This document shows positions 9,724 to 18,746 of a DNA stretch of 64,000 nt, piece after piece. The position numbers and the translations under genes are program-made. The stretch covers positions 3,574-67,573 of the forward strand of contig JAFSDQ010000020.1 of assembly GCA_017436135.1 (NCBI GenBank). Direction: 5' to 3'. The notes beneath the pieces were generated by a model that was given only the letters and a program-made list of their open reading frames with translations, was not told the origin of the DNA and searched no databases. Positions within the stretch are counted from its first letter, which is position 1. Every line of letters starts with the position of its first letter. This stretch comes from Clostridia bacterium (GTDB lineage: Bacteria > Bacillota_A > Clostridia > Monoglobales > Monoglobaceae).

Positions 9724-10088
9724 TGTACAAATCAATTTCACAAGCTCCTCCCGTACCAAAACACAATTTATGCGCAAAACCCTTGTAGGGAATGCATTTA
9801 TGCATTCCGCCCCGGAACGGATAAATCCGTCCCCTGCGGTGTTCTATGAAATAATCCCCCGCCATTGTAGGGACAGGCGTCCTCGACGGTCCATTGCAGG
9901 ACGTTCGTAAACGTTTTCTACAATTATAACATAACAAAATATACAAAGCAAGGGAATGAGAAAAATTTATCGGCACAAAAAGAAACGAGAAATTTCCTTA
10001 TTTAATATTATATATAAGGCTGTTATTATCAAATTCGGCAATTTTACGACTTTTATTTTAAAAAAAGCAAAAAAATATAAAAAAACCC
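9724..10088. other. Intergenic stretch with MITE-like fragments, no gene
   Basis: No credible coding sequence. It holds CTTGTAGGG at 9782-9790 followed by two short palindromes (around 9790-9807 and 9814-9831) shared with the TIR-bounded repeats at 33771 and 43255. A second ATTGTAGGG begins at 9864. The rest is AT-rich DNA leading to the S-layer promoter region. Confidence 0.6.
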
Positions 10089-10117
10089 TTGACAGATGGC
10101 GATTGAGGTATTAAAAT
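10089..10117 (+). promoter_or_regulatory. Possible upstream promoter of the S-layer gene
   Basis: TTGACA (10089-10094), a 17-base spacer and TAAAAT (10112-10117). It is weaker than the promoter 170 bases further downstream and may be an alternative start. Confidence 0.4.
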
Positions 10118-10254
10118 AGAGTAGCAAATAATAAAACTAAAATGTGAAAGTGTCTAAACTACCCCAAATTATGGAAAATACGTACCATGGTTAGGGAAAA
10201 TATTATTTAATTTTGTTCAGATTGTTACAAAACTATTAAAATTAAAATTAGTTA

Positions 10255-10284
10255 TTGACATTTGGCACGTTTTGGTGGTATAAT
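10255..10284 (+). promoter_or_regulatory. Strong sigma-A promoter of the S-layer gene
   Basis: Perfect TTGACA (10255-10260) and perfect TATAAT (10279-10284) with an 18-base spacer. The expected start of transcription, about 10291, falls at the first base of a stem-loop, leaving a leader of about 113 nt. Confidence 0.85.
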
Positions 10285-10290
10285 TTGAAA

Positions 10291-10335
10291 TAAGCTAATA
10301 GATATACTTAAGACAGGTATACTCTTGTTGGCTTA
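10291..10335 (+). promoter_or_regulatory. 5'-terminal stem-loop of the S-layer mRNA leader
   Basis: TAAGCTAAT (10291-10299) pairs with GTTGGCTTA (10327-10335), nine pairs including two G-U. An inner TATAC/GTATA stem is also possible. Because it starts at the predicted +1, it could protect the mRNA 5' end, as known for other abundant mRNAs; that role is inferred. Confidence 0.5.
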
Positions 10336-10403
10336 TACTGCATGATAAATGCAGAATAAAGTAGAAAAAAATTAAAATTTATATTTTTAAGGAGGATTTG
10401 GGA

Positions 10404-13400
10404 ATGAGAAATCTCAAAAAAGTTATTGCTTTAGTAGCTGTTTTCGCTATGATGGTTAGCACTGTTGCTTTTGCTCAGTTCTCTGACGTAGCAGAAGATC
10501 ACAACTATTACGAAGCAATCGAAATGTTAAGCAACCTCAAAATTTTGACCGGTGACGATCAGGATGGCGACGGTACAATGGACTTCAGACCTGAAGACAA
10601 AATCACAAGAGCTGAAGTAGCAGTTATTATATCCAGAATTCAGGGTATCAACAACGCTGCACAGGTAGCTACAGAATTTGTCGATGTTCCTTCAAGCCAC
10701 TGGGCTTCAGGTTATGTTGCACAGGCAGCAGGCCAGAAGATCGTAAATGGTTATGGTGATGGAAACTTTGGTCCTGAGGACAACGTTCTTTATGAGCAGG
10801 CAGTTAAAATGCTTATGGAAACATTGGGTTATGCTCCCTTTGTTGAAGCAAACGGCGGTTACCCCACAGGTCACCTCACAGCTGCTCAGAGATATGGCGT
10901 TGTTGAAGGCGTAGTTGGCGGCACACCTGGTGTAGAAGCTACAAGAGGTCAGATTGCACAGATGGTTTACAATGCAATCGATACTCCTATCATGGACAGA
11001 TACACCTATGGTAAGGACGCTGAATACATGATCTTTGATGGTAAGAGCGATCGTGACTTCATGACACTTCTCACAAGAGACCTTGGTGTTAAGAAGTTCA
11101 CAGCTATTCTTAATGAAACAGCTATCACAAAGCTTGATACTTTCAAGACAATCGACACATCTGATGCTGCTGTAGTTGACTTTGACTTCACAGATTATGA
11201 TGATACAGACGAGTACAACAACTATGAAATTGCTGAAGTAGCAAGTGGTACTGTTTTCGAAGGCGAGTCTGAAGCAAGCGCTCTTCTCGGACAGGAAGTT
11301 GAAGTATATGTTCAGGAAGCTTCAAGAAGAGGCGAGTTTGATATCATCAGCATCGCTGCTACAGCTAAGAACTCTGCTTTAGCAATCGGTCTTGATGCGT
11401 TTAAGGCTTATGTTGACGGCGGTTCTACTGTTGCTGACACAATCCAGTACTACAAGAACGCTACAGACAGAACAGCTACAGATGTTAAGTTGACAGCTGC
11501 TCCTAAGGTAATCCTCAACGGTGTTGCTACAGACTTTGATGTATTCTCAGAACTCGCTGACAAGACCTGGAGTGGTGAAATCGTTCTTCTTGACAACGGT
11601 TCAACAACAAACTATGACATTATCTTCGTAAATGTTAACACACCTGTTGTTGTAGACGAAGTTTCTGCAAACGGTAAGGTTACCATTAAGAATGATGATG
11701 CAGAGACAATCGACGGCAAGAGAATTCAACTCTACTTTGACGAAGAAGATACAACTCAGATCATCAACCTTACAAAAGATGGTGTTGCTATAGACTTCAC
11801 AGAGCTCGCTGAATGGGATGTTCTTTCTGTACTTGCTAATGATAAGAACGCTTACATCGATGCTGAAGTTATCAGCAGCGGTAAGATCGAAGGTTCTGTA
11901 AGTGCAAAGACACCTACTACAACAGGCCCTGCTTACACAATCGCAGGTGACAACTATCAGGTAGCTAAGTACGCTTACGAGTGCGGTAGCCTCCAGCCTG
12001 GTTCTGCAGGTATCTTCTACATTGATAACTATGGTAAGATCGTAGCTTATGACAAGACAGGCAACGCTACTGCTTCTGACGCTTACGCTTACATCCTCAA
12101 TGCTACACGTACTCAGGATGACTGGGGTAACGAAAATGTAAGAGTTCAGCTCCTTGACAAGAGTGGCGCAGTTTATGACGCTTACTTTGCTTCAAAGGTA
12201 AAGCTTGAATATGCTCCTTATGTTCTTAAAGCTGCAGGATCTGGTACGCTGAACGCAAGCTATGACCTCGAAGATATCGATGCTGAAACATTTGCAGATG
12301 AGTTGAAGAACGCTTTCGTAACATACGAAGCTAACTCAAGCGGCGAAATCAAGACAGTTACTTTCGAGCAGACTGATGAAGATGTTTCTTCACTCTACTT
12401 CACAAAGGCTGGCGAAGGCGCTGAATATGACCTTGACAATGCTACAATCAAGGTTGGCGGTAAGAAGTTTGATGTTGATGAAGATACAGTTGTATTCTAC
12501 ATCACAAATAATGAAACATTGCCTGCAAACAAGGTTTATAATGTAGACACTGATACTATCTCTGGTACTGCAAGCAAGACTTCTTCAAGAGTAGATACAG
12601 TTGCTTCTTTGGCTGATGATACATTCGATTATGCAAGAATTTACGACGCACAGGATGGCGTAGCTTCTGCAATCGTTATTTTCAATACAAAGGGTGGCAT
12701 CTCCGGCTCAAGCAGCCTTGCTGTAATCGATTCTGTTGGTAAGGCAGTTGTTGGTGAAGATACAGTTGATGCGGTTACATTCTTCAAGGACGGCGAGAAG
12801 TTTACTGCTTACACAGATGTAGATTATTCTGGTCCTACCCTTTATGGAGTTGCAGCTGGTTCACTCTTCAAGCTCGCTTTGAGTGCTGACGGCACAACTA
12901 TTACAGATGCTGTAGCTTATGGTACAGTTGCACTTGCTGATGATGATGATGATAACGCTTTGACAGATCCTCAACCTGCTGCACTGGCTCTTGAGATCTC
13001 TGGCGCAGTTAACCTCAACAATGCTAATACTGCCCTTAAGGAAGCAACTTACTTTGGTCCTGTAGTTGATTATGTATCAGGCAGCAAGACAATCAGAATC
13101 GCTCTTCCTGCAATTTCTGGTTATGACTTCACAGACTACACTTCTATAAAGGCTGCTAACGCTAACGTTTATGTTTACGATCCTCTTAAGACCACCAACA
13201 AGATTTCTGTAGGTGTTCCTGCAGACGTAAACTATGACAAGCAGCTCGTTGAGCAGGCTAACGCTAATGACGATGCATTAGTTGCTGACAAGGCAGTTAA
13301 GGTTAAGAATGGCGCATCCGAAACTACAATAGTTGATGCAACTAAAGACGCTCTTGGTTTGATGGACTTCGTAGTAGCTTACGAATATGATGGCGACATC

Positions 13401-13454
13401 ATCGACGTAGTTATCTACAGACCTTATGACTTTGGTAAGTACTTCGTAGAATAA
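10404..13454 (+). CDS. Major S-layer-type protein with three SLH domains
   Basis: Secreted cell-surface protein of 1016 residues. The signal peptide is MRNLKKVIALVAVFAMM followed by an AFA cleavage site. Three SLH domains follow in about residues 25-200 (FSDVAEDHNYYEAIEML, FVDVPSSHWASGYV, and a third ending RGQIAQMVYNAID); SLH domains bind secondary wall polymers. The remaining 800 residues are Asp/Ala/Thr-rich and acidic and carry no domain I recognise. ATG 10404 has AGGAGG eight bases upstream; a TTG two codons earlier is not needed. A consensus promoter, structured leader, uniform codon use (GCT, AAC, AAG) and a UUCG terminator all suggest very high expression. It is probably the main S-layer subunit. 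Confidence 0.9.
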   Translation: MRNLKKVIALVAVFAMMVSTVAFAQFSDVAEDHNYYEAIEMLSNLKILTGDDQDGDGTMDFRPEDKITRAEVAVIISRIQGINNAAQVATEFVDVPSSHWASGYVAQAAGQKIVNGYGDGNFGPEDNVLYEQAVKMLMETLGYAPFVEANGGYPTGHLTAAQRYGVVEGVVGGTPGVEATRGQIAQMVYNAIDTPIMDRYTYGKDAEYMIFDGKSDRDFMTLLTRDLGVKKFTAILNETAITKLDTFKTIDTSDAAVVDFDFTDYDDTDEYNNYEIAEVASGTVFEGESEASALLGQEVEVYVQEASRRGEFDIISIAATAKNSALAIGLDAFKAYVDGGSTVADTIQYYKNATDRTATDVKLTAAPKVILNGVATDFDVFSELADKTWSGEIVLLDNGSTTNYDIIFVNVNTPVVVDEVSANGKVTIKNDDAETIDGKRIQLYFDEEDTTQIINLTKDGVAIDFTELAEWDVLSVLANDKNAYIDAEVISSGKIEGSVSAKTPTTTGPAYTIAGDNYQVAKYAYECGSLQPGSAGIFYIDNYGKIVAYDKTGNATASDAYAYILNATRTQDDWGNENVRVQLLDKSGAVYDAYFASKVKLEYAPYVLKAAGSGTLNASYDLEDIDAETFADELKNAFVTYEANSSGEIKTVTFEQTDEDVSSLYFTKAGEGAEYDLDNATIKVGGKKFDVDEDTVVFYITNNETLPANKVYNVDTDTISGTASKTSSRVDTVASLADDTFDYARIYDAQDGVASAIVIFNTKGGISGSSSLAVIDSVGKAVVGEDTVDAVTFFKDGEKFTAYTDVDYSGPTLYGVAAGSLFKLALSADGTTITDAVAYGTVALADDDDDNALTDPQPAALALEISGAVNLNNANTALKEATYFGPVVDYVSGSKTIRIALPAISGYDFTDYTSIKAANANVYVYDPLKTTNKISVGVPADVNYDKQLVEQANANDDALVADKAVKVKNGASETTIVDATKDALGLMDFVVAYEYDGDIIDVVIYRPYDFGKYFVE

Positions 13455-13485
13455 TCTATAGAATACTGACTGAAATTAAATTTTC

Positions 13486-13515
13486 AAAGAGAGACCTTCG
13501 GGTCTCTCTTTTTTT
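13486..13515 (+). terminator. S-layer gene terminator
   Basis: An 11-bp stem AAAGAGAGACC/GGTCTCTCTTT with a UUCG tetraloop runs into seven or more T residues. Strong intrinsic terminator, 30 bases after the stop codon. Confidence 0.95.
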
Positions 13516-13628
13516 GTGTATAAGGATATACGTGTCATTTTGCGAAGCGCCACACAGGGCGTTCCCTACAATATCTTATGAAATCACGTCCACACTGTAG
13601 GGGAGGGGCAAGATCCCCCGCAGAAAAC

Positions 13629-13676
13629 GAGCCCTCCTCATTGAGGAGGGTGGCGCGCGCAGCGTGCCGGGAGGAG
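13629..13676 (+). repeat. 48-bp two-hairpin repeat, copy 1
   Basis: Identical over 48 bp to 14582-14629. The first hairpin is CCCTCCTC/GAGGAGGG with loop ATT. The second, GC-rich part pairs GGC with GCC around GCGCGCAGCG. It ends GGGAGGAG. Confidence 0.85.
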
Positions 13677-13696
13677 GTTACAAATTAATTTACACG

Positions 13697-13793
13697 CTCC
13701 CACCGACTTGCCTGACGGCAAGCTTATCTCGGCTGCCGCCTCGGTCAGCGCTGAACGCTCTCCACCGGAGAGCAGCGCCCCTCAAAGAGGGAG
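13697..13793 (-). repeat. 97-bp multi-hairpin repeat, right inverted copy
   Basis: Exact reverse complement of 9627-9723 over all 97 bp. With that copy it brackets the S-layer gene, its promoter and its terminator. It also yields a spurious open frame (13664-13885). Confidence 0.9.
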
Positions 13794-13916
13794 GCGGTGC
13801 AAAGGGGGGGATTCAATTCAACGAACCATATACAAAAAATTTAATTTATTTCCTATTTTATCTTGATAATAACGGCTCAATATGATAAAATAAATAGATA
13901 ATGGAGGATTGTAGCT

Positions 13917-14507
13917 ATGTTTGATTATATATCCGGAACACTTATAGAAAAAACAGAAAACTATGCCGTTGTTGATGCAGGAGGCATAGGGTATCGTATA
14001 TATTCTACAAAGACAAGCCTTGATGATATGGGAGAGGCAGGCAGAAACGTAAAACTTTATATCTTTATGAATATAAAAAACGCCTCTGATATGGTTTCCC
14101 TTTACGGCTTTTCCACAAAGGAGGAGCGAAACACCTTTGAAATGATTCTTGGTGTGTCGGGGGTGGGGGCTAAAACAGCCGCCGCACTTTTGTCAAACAT
14201 ATCTGCATCAAAATTTGCTCTCTGTGTTGTAACAGGGGACAGTAAATATTTATCAGCAAACACACCCGGGCTTGGTCCAAAGGGCGCTCAAAGAATTATA
14301 CTTGAGCTAAAGGATAAATTTAAACATATTGAAGTAGAAGATTTAAACACAAGGGAGATATTTACAGTGCCTGTTCAGGCAAATGACGAGGCGGTTTCAG
14401 CGTTAGTTGTTCTTGGCTACAGTCGACCAGAGGCAGAAAAAGCCCTTATCGGGGCAACAGGTACCACGGAAGAAAAAATTAAATATGCCCTGAAGAGATT
14501 GATGTAG
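13917..14507 (+). CDS. ruvA: Holliday junction DNA helicase RuvA
   Basis: RuvA binds four-way junctions and recruits the RuvB motor for branch migration. The 196-residue product starts MFDYISGTLIEKTENYAVVD (OB fold), has helix-hairpin-helix motifs (LGVSGVGAKTAAALLS, LSANTPGLGPKGAQRII) and a C-terminal UBA-like domain (VSALVVLGYSRPEAEKAL) that contacts RuvB. GGAGG lies nine bases before the ATG. ruvB follows after 169 bases filled by two hairpin repeats. Confidence 0.97.
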   Translation: MFDYISGTLIEKTENYAVVDAGGIGYRIYSTKTSLDDMGEAGRNVKLYIFMNIKNASDMVSLYGFSTKEERNTFEMILGVSGVGAKTAAALLSNISASKFALCVVTGDSKYLSANTPGLGPKGAQRIILELKDKFKHIEVEDLNTREIFTVPVQANDEAVSALVVLGYSRPEAEKALIGATGTTEEKIKYALKRLM

Positions 14508-14525
14508 AGCGAAAAAGATTCACGT

Positions 14526-14574
14526 GCTCCCACCGACAAACCTAACGGTTTGCCACCTCCCTCACAGAGGGAGG
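14526..14574 (-). repeat. Short variant of the 97-bp repeat
   Basis: On the minus strand, a CCTCCCTC/GAGGGAGG hairpin is followed by AAACC-GTTA-GGTTT and then GTCGGTGGGAGC. The last hairpin and tail match H3 of the 97-bp repeat, but with a different, compensated stem. The H2 and core modules are missing. Confidence 0.7.
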
Positions 14575-14581
14575 CTAAATT

Positions 14582-14629
14582 GAGCCCTCCTCATTGAGGA
14601 GGGTGGCGCGCGCAGCGTGCCGGGAGGAG
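14582..14629 (+). repeat. 48-bp two-hairpin repeat, copy 2
   Basis: Identical to 13629-13676. It ends about 48 bases before the ruvB start and may form part of the ruvA-ruvB intercistronic RNA. Confidence 0.85.
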
Positions 14630-14676
14630 TTGCGAAATACACAACACAACAAATTATATGAAACGGATTGAGTATT

Positions 14677-15690
14677 ATGGAAATAGATGCTGAAAACAGA
14701 ATTGTTACCACTTCCGAAATGAATGGTGACAACGAAATTGAATACAGCCTGCGGCCGAAAAGGCTTTCTGAATATATCGGTCAGCAAAAAGCCAAGGAAA
14801 ACCTTAAGGTTTTTATAGATGCTGCAAAAAAACGCGGAGATTCCCTTGACCATGTGTTGCTTTATGGCCCTCCCGGGCTTGGCAAGACTACTCTTGCGGG
14901 AATAATTGCCAACGAAATGGGCGTAAATCTGCGGATTACATCAGGCCCTGCTATAGAAAAGCAAGGAGATTTGGCGGCTCTTCTTACAAACCTTGGAGAG
15001 GGAGATATTTTGTTTGTTGACGAAATTCACCGCCTAAATCGCAGCGTGGAAGAGATACTTTATCCCGCAATGGAGGATTATGCCCTTGATATTATAATAG
15101 GAAAGGGTCCCTCTGCCCGGTCTATTCGCCTTGACTTGCCTCGATTTACCCTGATTGGGGCTACAACAAAGGCGGGAGCGCTGACAGCGCCTCTCCGTGA
15201 CAGATTTGGTGTAATATTAAGACTTGAAATGTACACAAAGGAAGAGCTTGCAGAAATTGTTACAAGAAGTGCAGATATACTGAAAATTGGCATAGAGAGA
15301 GGCGGGGCGGCAGAGATTGCATCCCGTTCCCGGGGGACACCGAGAATTGCAAACCGACTTTTAAAGCGTGTCCGTGACTTTGCGGAAATTACTGCAGACG
15401 GAACAATTACAAATTCTGTCGCAGATGAAGCCCTTTGCAAGATGGAGGTTGACTCCCTTGGACTTGATGCCATAGATAAACGAATGCTTATGACCGTAAT
15501 CCGTTTATATAACGGAGGACCGGTCGGATTAGATACACTTGCCGCAACTATCGGTGAGGAAAGCGATACCATAGAGGATGTTTACGAGCCTTATCTTATG
15601 CAAATTGGCTTTTTAAGCCGAACCCCCAGGGGAAGAGTGGTAACACCTCTTGCCTATAAGCATTTTGGCGTGGAATACGAAGGGAATTAA
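14677..15690 (+). CDS. ruvB: Holliday junction branch-migration ATPase RuvB
   Basis: RuvB is the AAA+ motor that pumps DNA through the RuvA-bound junction. The 337-residue product has [13 protein letters not shown], Walker [10 protein letters not shown], Walker [11 protein letters not shown], sensor [18 protein letters not shown], the arginine finger region [12 protein letters not shown] and a C-terminal winged helix. I chose ATG 14677; a TTG at 14668 is an alternative. Neither has a convincing ribosome-binding site, unusual in this window, and the upstream DNA is repeat. Translation may be weak or coupled. Confidence 0.96.
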   Translation: MEIDAENRIVTTSEMNGDNEIEYSLRPKRLSEYIGQQKAKENLKVFIDAAKKRGDSLDHVLLYGPPGLGKTTLAGIIANEMGVNLRITSGPAIEKQGDLAALLTNLGEGDILFVDEIHRLNRSVEEILYPAMEDYALDIIIGKGPSARSIRLDLPRFTLIGATTKAGALTAPLRDRFGVILRLEMYTKEELAEIVTRSADILKIGIERGGAAEIASRSRGTPRIANRLLKRVRDFAEITADGTITNSVADEALCKMEVDSLGLDAIDKRMLMTVIRLYNGGPVGLDTLAATIGEESDTIEDVYEPYLMQIGFLSRTPRGRVVTPLAYKHFGVEYEGN

Positions 15691-15709
15691 AATGAAAGGA
15701 AATACAACA

Positions 15710-17641
15710 ATGGAAAATAGAGAAAAATTTTATATAACAACTGCTATTGCCTACACATCACGAAAGCCCCATATCGGTAACACCTACGAAATTGTTCTGA
15801 CAGATGCTATTGCCAGATTTAAAAGATATATGGGTTATGATGTGTTCTTCTGCACAGGCACAGACGAGCATGGACAAAAAATTCAGGAGCTTGCAGAAAG
15901 TGCAGGTATAAGCCCCCAGACCTATGTGGACGGCGTTGCTGACGAAATTAAAGGAATCTGGGACTTGATGAACACAAGCTATGATAAATTCATCAGAACA
16001 ACTGATGACTACCATGTAGAAACTGTTCAGAAAATCTTTAAAAAGCTTTATGACCAGGGGGATATATATCTTGATTCTTATGAGGACTGGTATTGTACGC
16101 CCTGTGAATCTTTCTGGACAGAAACCCAGCTTGTAGACGGAAAATGTCCCGATTGCGGAAGAGAGGTTCACAAACAGCACGAGGAAGCATATTTCTTTAA
16201 GATGAGCAAATATGCAGACCGTCTTATGAAATATATAGAGGAGAATCCCGAGTTTATTCAGCCCGAGTCCCGCAAAAAAGAGATGGTAAACAACTTCTTA
16301 AAGCCCGGACTTCAGGACTTGTGCGTGTCCCGTACAAGCTTTAGCTGGGGTATACCCGTTTCCTTTGACAATAAGCACGTAATTTATGTGTGGCTTGATG
16401 CCCTCACAAACTACATTACCGCCCTTGGTTATCGCTGTGATGAAAAGTCAGAGCAGTACCACAAGTATTGGCCGGCAGATGTGCATATTATCGGCAAGGA
16501 TATTTTGAGATTCCATACGATTTACTGGCCCATATTCCTTATGGCACTTGGAGAGCCGCTGCCCAAACAGATTTTTGGCCATCCGTGGCTCCTCAACGGC
16601 GAGGATAAGATGAGCAAGTCCATAGGCAATGTTATATATGCCGACGATTTGGTTAAAGCCTTTGGGGTTGATGCTGTAAGATATTATCTTCTTCACGAGA
16701 TGCCCTTTGCCCAGGACGGAACAATCACCTTTGAAACCTTGATTTCAAGATATAATTCCGACCTTGCAAACACCCTTGGAAATTTGGTAAACCGTACTGT
16801 TTCTATGATAAACAAGTACTTTGAGGGAGTTATCCCCCAGCCCTCTGCAGAAACCGAGTTTGATGCAGGCCTTAAGGAGGTTTGTATAGCTTCTGCTGAA
16901 AAGACTGCCGCATGTATGGAACAGCTTCGTGTGGCAGATGCAATGGATTGTATCTGGACAATCGTCAATCGTGCAAACAAATATATTGACGAAACAATGC
17001 CCTGGGTTCTTGCAAAAACTGACGAGGGCAGAGAAACCCTTAAAACAGTTATGTACAATCTTATAGAAGCTATAAGATTTATTACATCTCTTCTTGGCTC
17101 GTTTATGCCCGAAACACAGGAGAAAATAGCAAAACAGACAGGAGCAACAGAGCTTTCCTGGGAGAGTGTAGCTGAATTTGGAAAAACACAGGCAGGAGTG
17201 TCTGTAGGAGCAGCAGAGCCTTTGTTTGCAAGACTTGACCCCGAGGCAAAGCTTGCAGAGCTTGAGGCGGAGCTGGGAGCTCCCCAACAGCCCCAGGTAA
17301 AAATTGAGCCCTATAAGGAAAATGTATCCTTTGAGGATTTTGAAAAGCTTGATATCCGCGTAGGCAAGGTGGTTGTGTGCGAAAAAGTGCCTAAATCCTC
17401 AAAGCTTTTGAGATTTGAGCTTGAGGTTGGCTCGGAGCGCAGACAGATTTTGTCGGGTATTGCCAAGTATTACGAGCCCGAGGAATTAATCGGCAAAAAT
17501 GTACTGTTTATCGCAAACTTCCCCCCAAGAAAGATGATGGGACTTGAGTCAAACGGTATGATACTCTCTGCAGAGCACGACGGAAAATTAGTTGTGACAT
17601 CAACTCTTGAAGATATCCAAAGCGGAGCCGCAATAGTATAG
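15710..17641 (+). CDS. metG: Methionyl-tRNA synthetase, with C-terminal tRNA-binding domain
   Basis: Charges tRNA-Met. The 643-residue class I enzyme has the HIGH-type motif PHIGNTYE, paired zinc cysteines (CTPCESFW and CPDCGREV), the KMSKS loop (DKMSKSIGN, about residue 300), an anticodon-binding helical domain and a C-terminal EMAP/Trbp111-like domain (from about residue 537) that dimerises and binds tRNA. The ATG at 15710 has AAGGA nine bases upstream and gives the normal start MENREKFYITTAIAY. The ATG at 15692, immediately after ruvB, is also possible. No T-box leader is present. Confidence 0.97.
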   Translation: MENREKFYITTAIAYTSRKPHIGNTYEIVLTDAIARFKRYMGYDVFFCTGTDEHGQKIQELAESAGISPQTYVDGVADEIKGIWDLMNTSYDKFIRTTDDYHVETVQKIFKKLYDQGDIYLDSYEDWYCTPCESFWTETQLVDGKCPDCGREVHKQHEEAYFFKMSKYADRLMKYIEENPEFIQPESRKKEMVNNFLKPGLQDLCVSRTSFSWGIPVSFDNKHVIYVWLDALTNYITALGYRCDEKSEQYHKYWPADVHIIGKDILRFHTIYWPIFLMALGEPLPKQIFGHPWLLNGEDKMSKSIGNVIYADDLVKAFGVDAVRYYLLHEMPFAQDGTITFETLISRYNSDLANTLGNLVNRTVSMINKYFEGVIPQPSAETEFDAGLKEVCIASAEKTAACMEQLRVADAMDCIWTIVNRANKYIDETMPWVLAKTDEGRETLKTVMYNLIEAIRFITSLLGSFMPETQEKIAKQTGATELSWESVAEFGKTQAGVSVGAAEPLFARLDPEAKLAELEAELGAPQQPQVKIEPYKENVSFEDFEKLDIRVGKVVVCEKVPKSSKLLRFELEVGSERRQILSGIAKYYEPEELIGKNVLFIANFPPRKMMGLESNGMILSAEHDGKLVVTSTLEDIQSGAAIV

Positions 17642-17643
17642 AA

Positions 17644-17667
17644 AAAAGCACCCGAAAGGGTGCTTTT
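17644..17667 (+). terminator. metG terminator
   Basis: AAAAGCACCC/GGGTGCTTTT stem with a GAAA tetraloop, directly after the metG stop. The paired A and T runs allow it to work on either strand. Confidence 0.9.
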
Positions 17668-17793
17668 GTTATACAAAGATGTAGAATCGGAACGACCTAT
17701 CTGTCGTTCCCTTGCGAATTATAAATCCCAAGGGAACGAAAATCGCACATCAAAATAATAGGGGAGGGGCTTGTTCCTCCCGACATAGCGGCG

Positions 17794-18270
17794 TCATATC
17801 ATAATATTATGCATTTCAAGGTTGTTTTCAAGGGCATATTTTACTGTGTATGCCGTTCCGCCCCGTGGAGAGGACATATAAAAAACGCAATGAGCGCTGT
17901 TATCTGCCATAAAACGATTGCGCTTTAGCATACAGCCGTTTGTATATTCCTCTGAAACATAAATTATTTCGTCTGCCAGGCGTAAAATTTCATTATATAG
18001 AGCGACATCCTTTTTATGCCAGCCTCTTGTCTGCTCTCTGCATGGAAGAGCCAGAATCAATCGAATATGGGGCGAGCTTTTCTTTGCAGACAAAACTGCC
18101 AATGCTGCAAGGGTATCAAAACCAAGGGCCCCTCCTGTAATAAAATCTGTGACCCCTTTGTCGGCCAGCTCCTTTATCACAGAGGGCAAGCTTTTGAGTA
18201 TTTGGTTTTTATGCTCGGGGTTAATATATCTGTGGCCTGTAAAGCAACAGCTGTTTTCTTTTTTGTTCAT
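17794..18270 (-). CDS. SLOG-family (DUF1273/YpsA-like) nucleotide-binding protein
   Basis: A 158-residue cytoplasmic protein resembling the YpsA/DUF1273 branch of the SLOG (Rossmann-like) superfamily. It begins CCFTGHRYI and has the glycine-rich GGALGFDTLAALAVL, LALPCREQT, RNRFMAD and RGGTAYTVKYAL, the positions that form the nucleotide-sugar pocket in SLOG proteins. AAGGA lies eight bases before the ATG. It is a single gene, convergent with metG, with no partner suggesting a defence or toxin role. Cellular function is not established for this family beyond links to division in Bacillus YpsA. Confidence 0.8.
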   Translation of the reverse strand: MNKKENSCCFTGHRYINPEHKNQILKSLPSVIKELADKGVTDFITGGALGFDTLAALAVLSAKKSSPHIRLILALPCREQTRGWHKKDVALYNEILRLADEIIYVSEEYTNGCMLKRNRFMADNSAHCVFYMSSPRGGTAYTVKYALENNLEMHNIMI

Positions 18271-18609
18271 AAGTATTTTCCTTGCTAAAAATATTCTCGG
18301 GAGAATTTATAAAAAATCCCCCTATGCTTCTTAAAAGTATATCACAACAGGAAAAAACTGTCAATTCTCATAAAAAGATGCACAAAAATATCGGGAGGAT
18401 TATTCATAAACTGCAAAAATTCCCTTTTTTTCTCAAACAAAAATAAAAATATATAAACACAACATTTAGGGGGTATTTTTTTACGCAACTACATTATAGG
18501 CTAAAATACGGCTAATATTACAGCTCTGTTACAAGGGTTGATTTTTTGGGTAATACTAACAAAAAAACCGATAAAACAGAGGGGAAATATGAAAAAACGA
18601 CGGAAAAGC
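18271..18609. other. AT-rich intergenic region, no gene
   Basis: Divergent spacer between the SLOG gene and the amidase. I see no coding sequence with a supported start, no RNA gene and no riboswitch I can name. Confidence 0.5.
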
Positions 18610-18638
18610 TTGATTTCAAGTCAAAATTGTGGTATAAT
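18610..18638 (+). promoter_or_regulatory. Promoter of the SLH amidase
   Basis: TTGATT (18610-18615), a 17-base spacer and a perfect TATAAT (18633-18638), giving a leader of about 100 nt. Confidence 0.75.
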
Positions 18639-18746
18639 TCAAGTAGCCTTGTGGGTTTTTTGAAGAAAATTTTTCTGTAAAAAACCATAGCTTAAGGCCA
18701 AAAATAACAACATAATTTGTTGTAAAAATTTTCAGAGGTGGAAAAA

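Noticed and set aside
9598..9777. 60-residue N-terminal extension of IspG
   Set aside because: The extension is translation of the 97-bp repeat and flanks. The ATG at 9597 has a good ribosome-binding site and matches the family N-terminus.
13664..13885. Open frame of 73 codons after the S-layer gene
   Set aside because: It is the inverted copy of the repeat, giving the same peptide as the false IspG extension, with no function expected.
18589..18663. 24-codon frame upstream of the amidase, with AGAGGGG before its ATG
   Set aside because: It runs across the -35 and -10 boxes of the amidase promoter and resembles no known small protein. I cannot separate it from chance.
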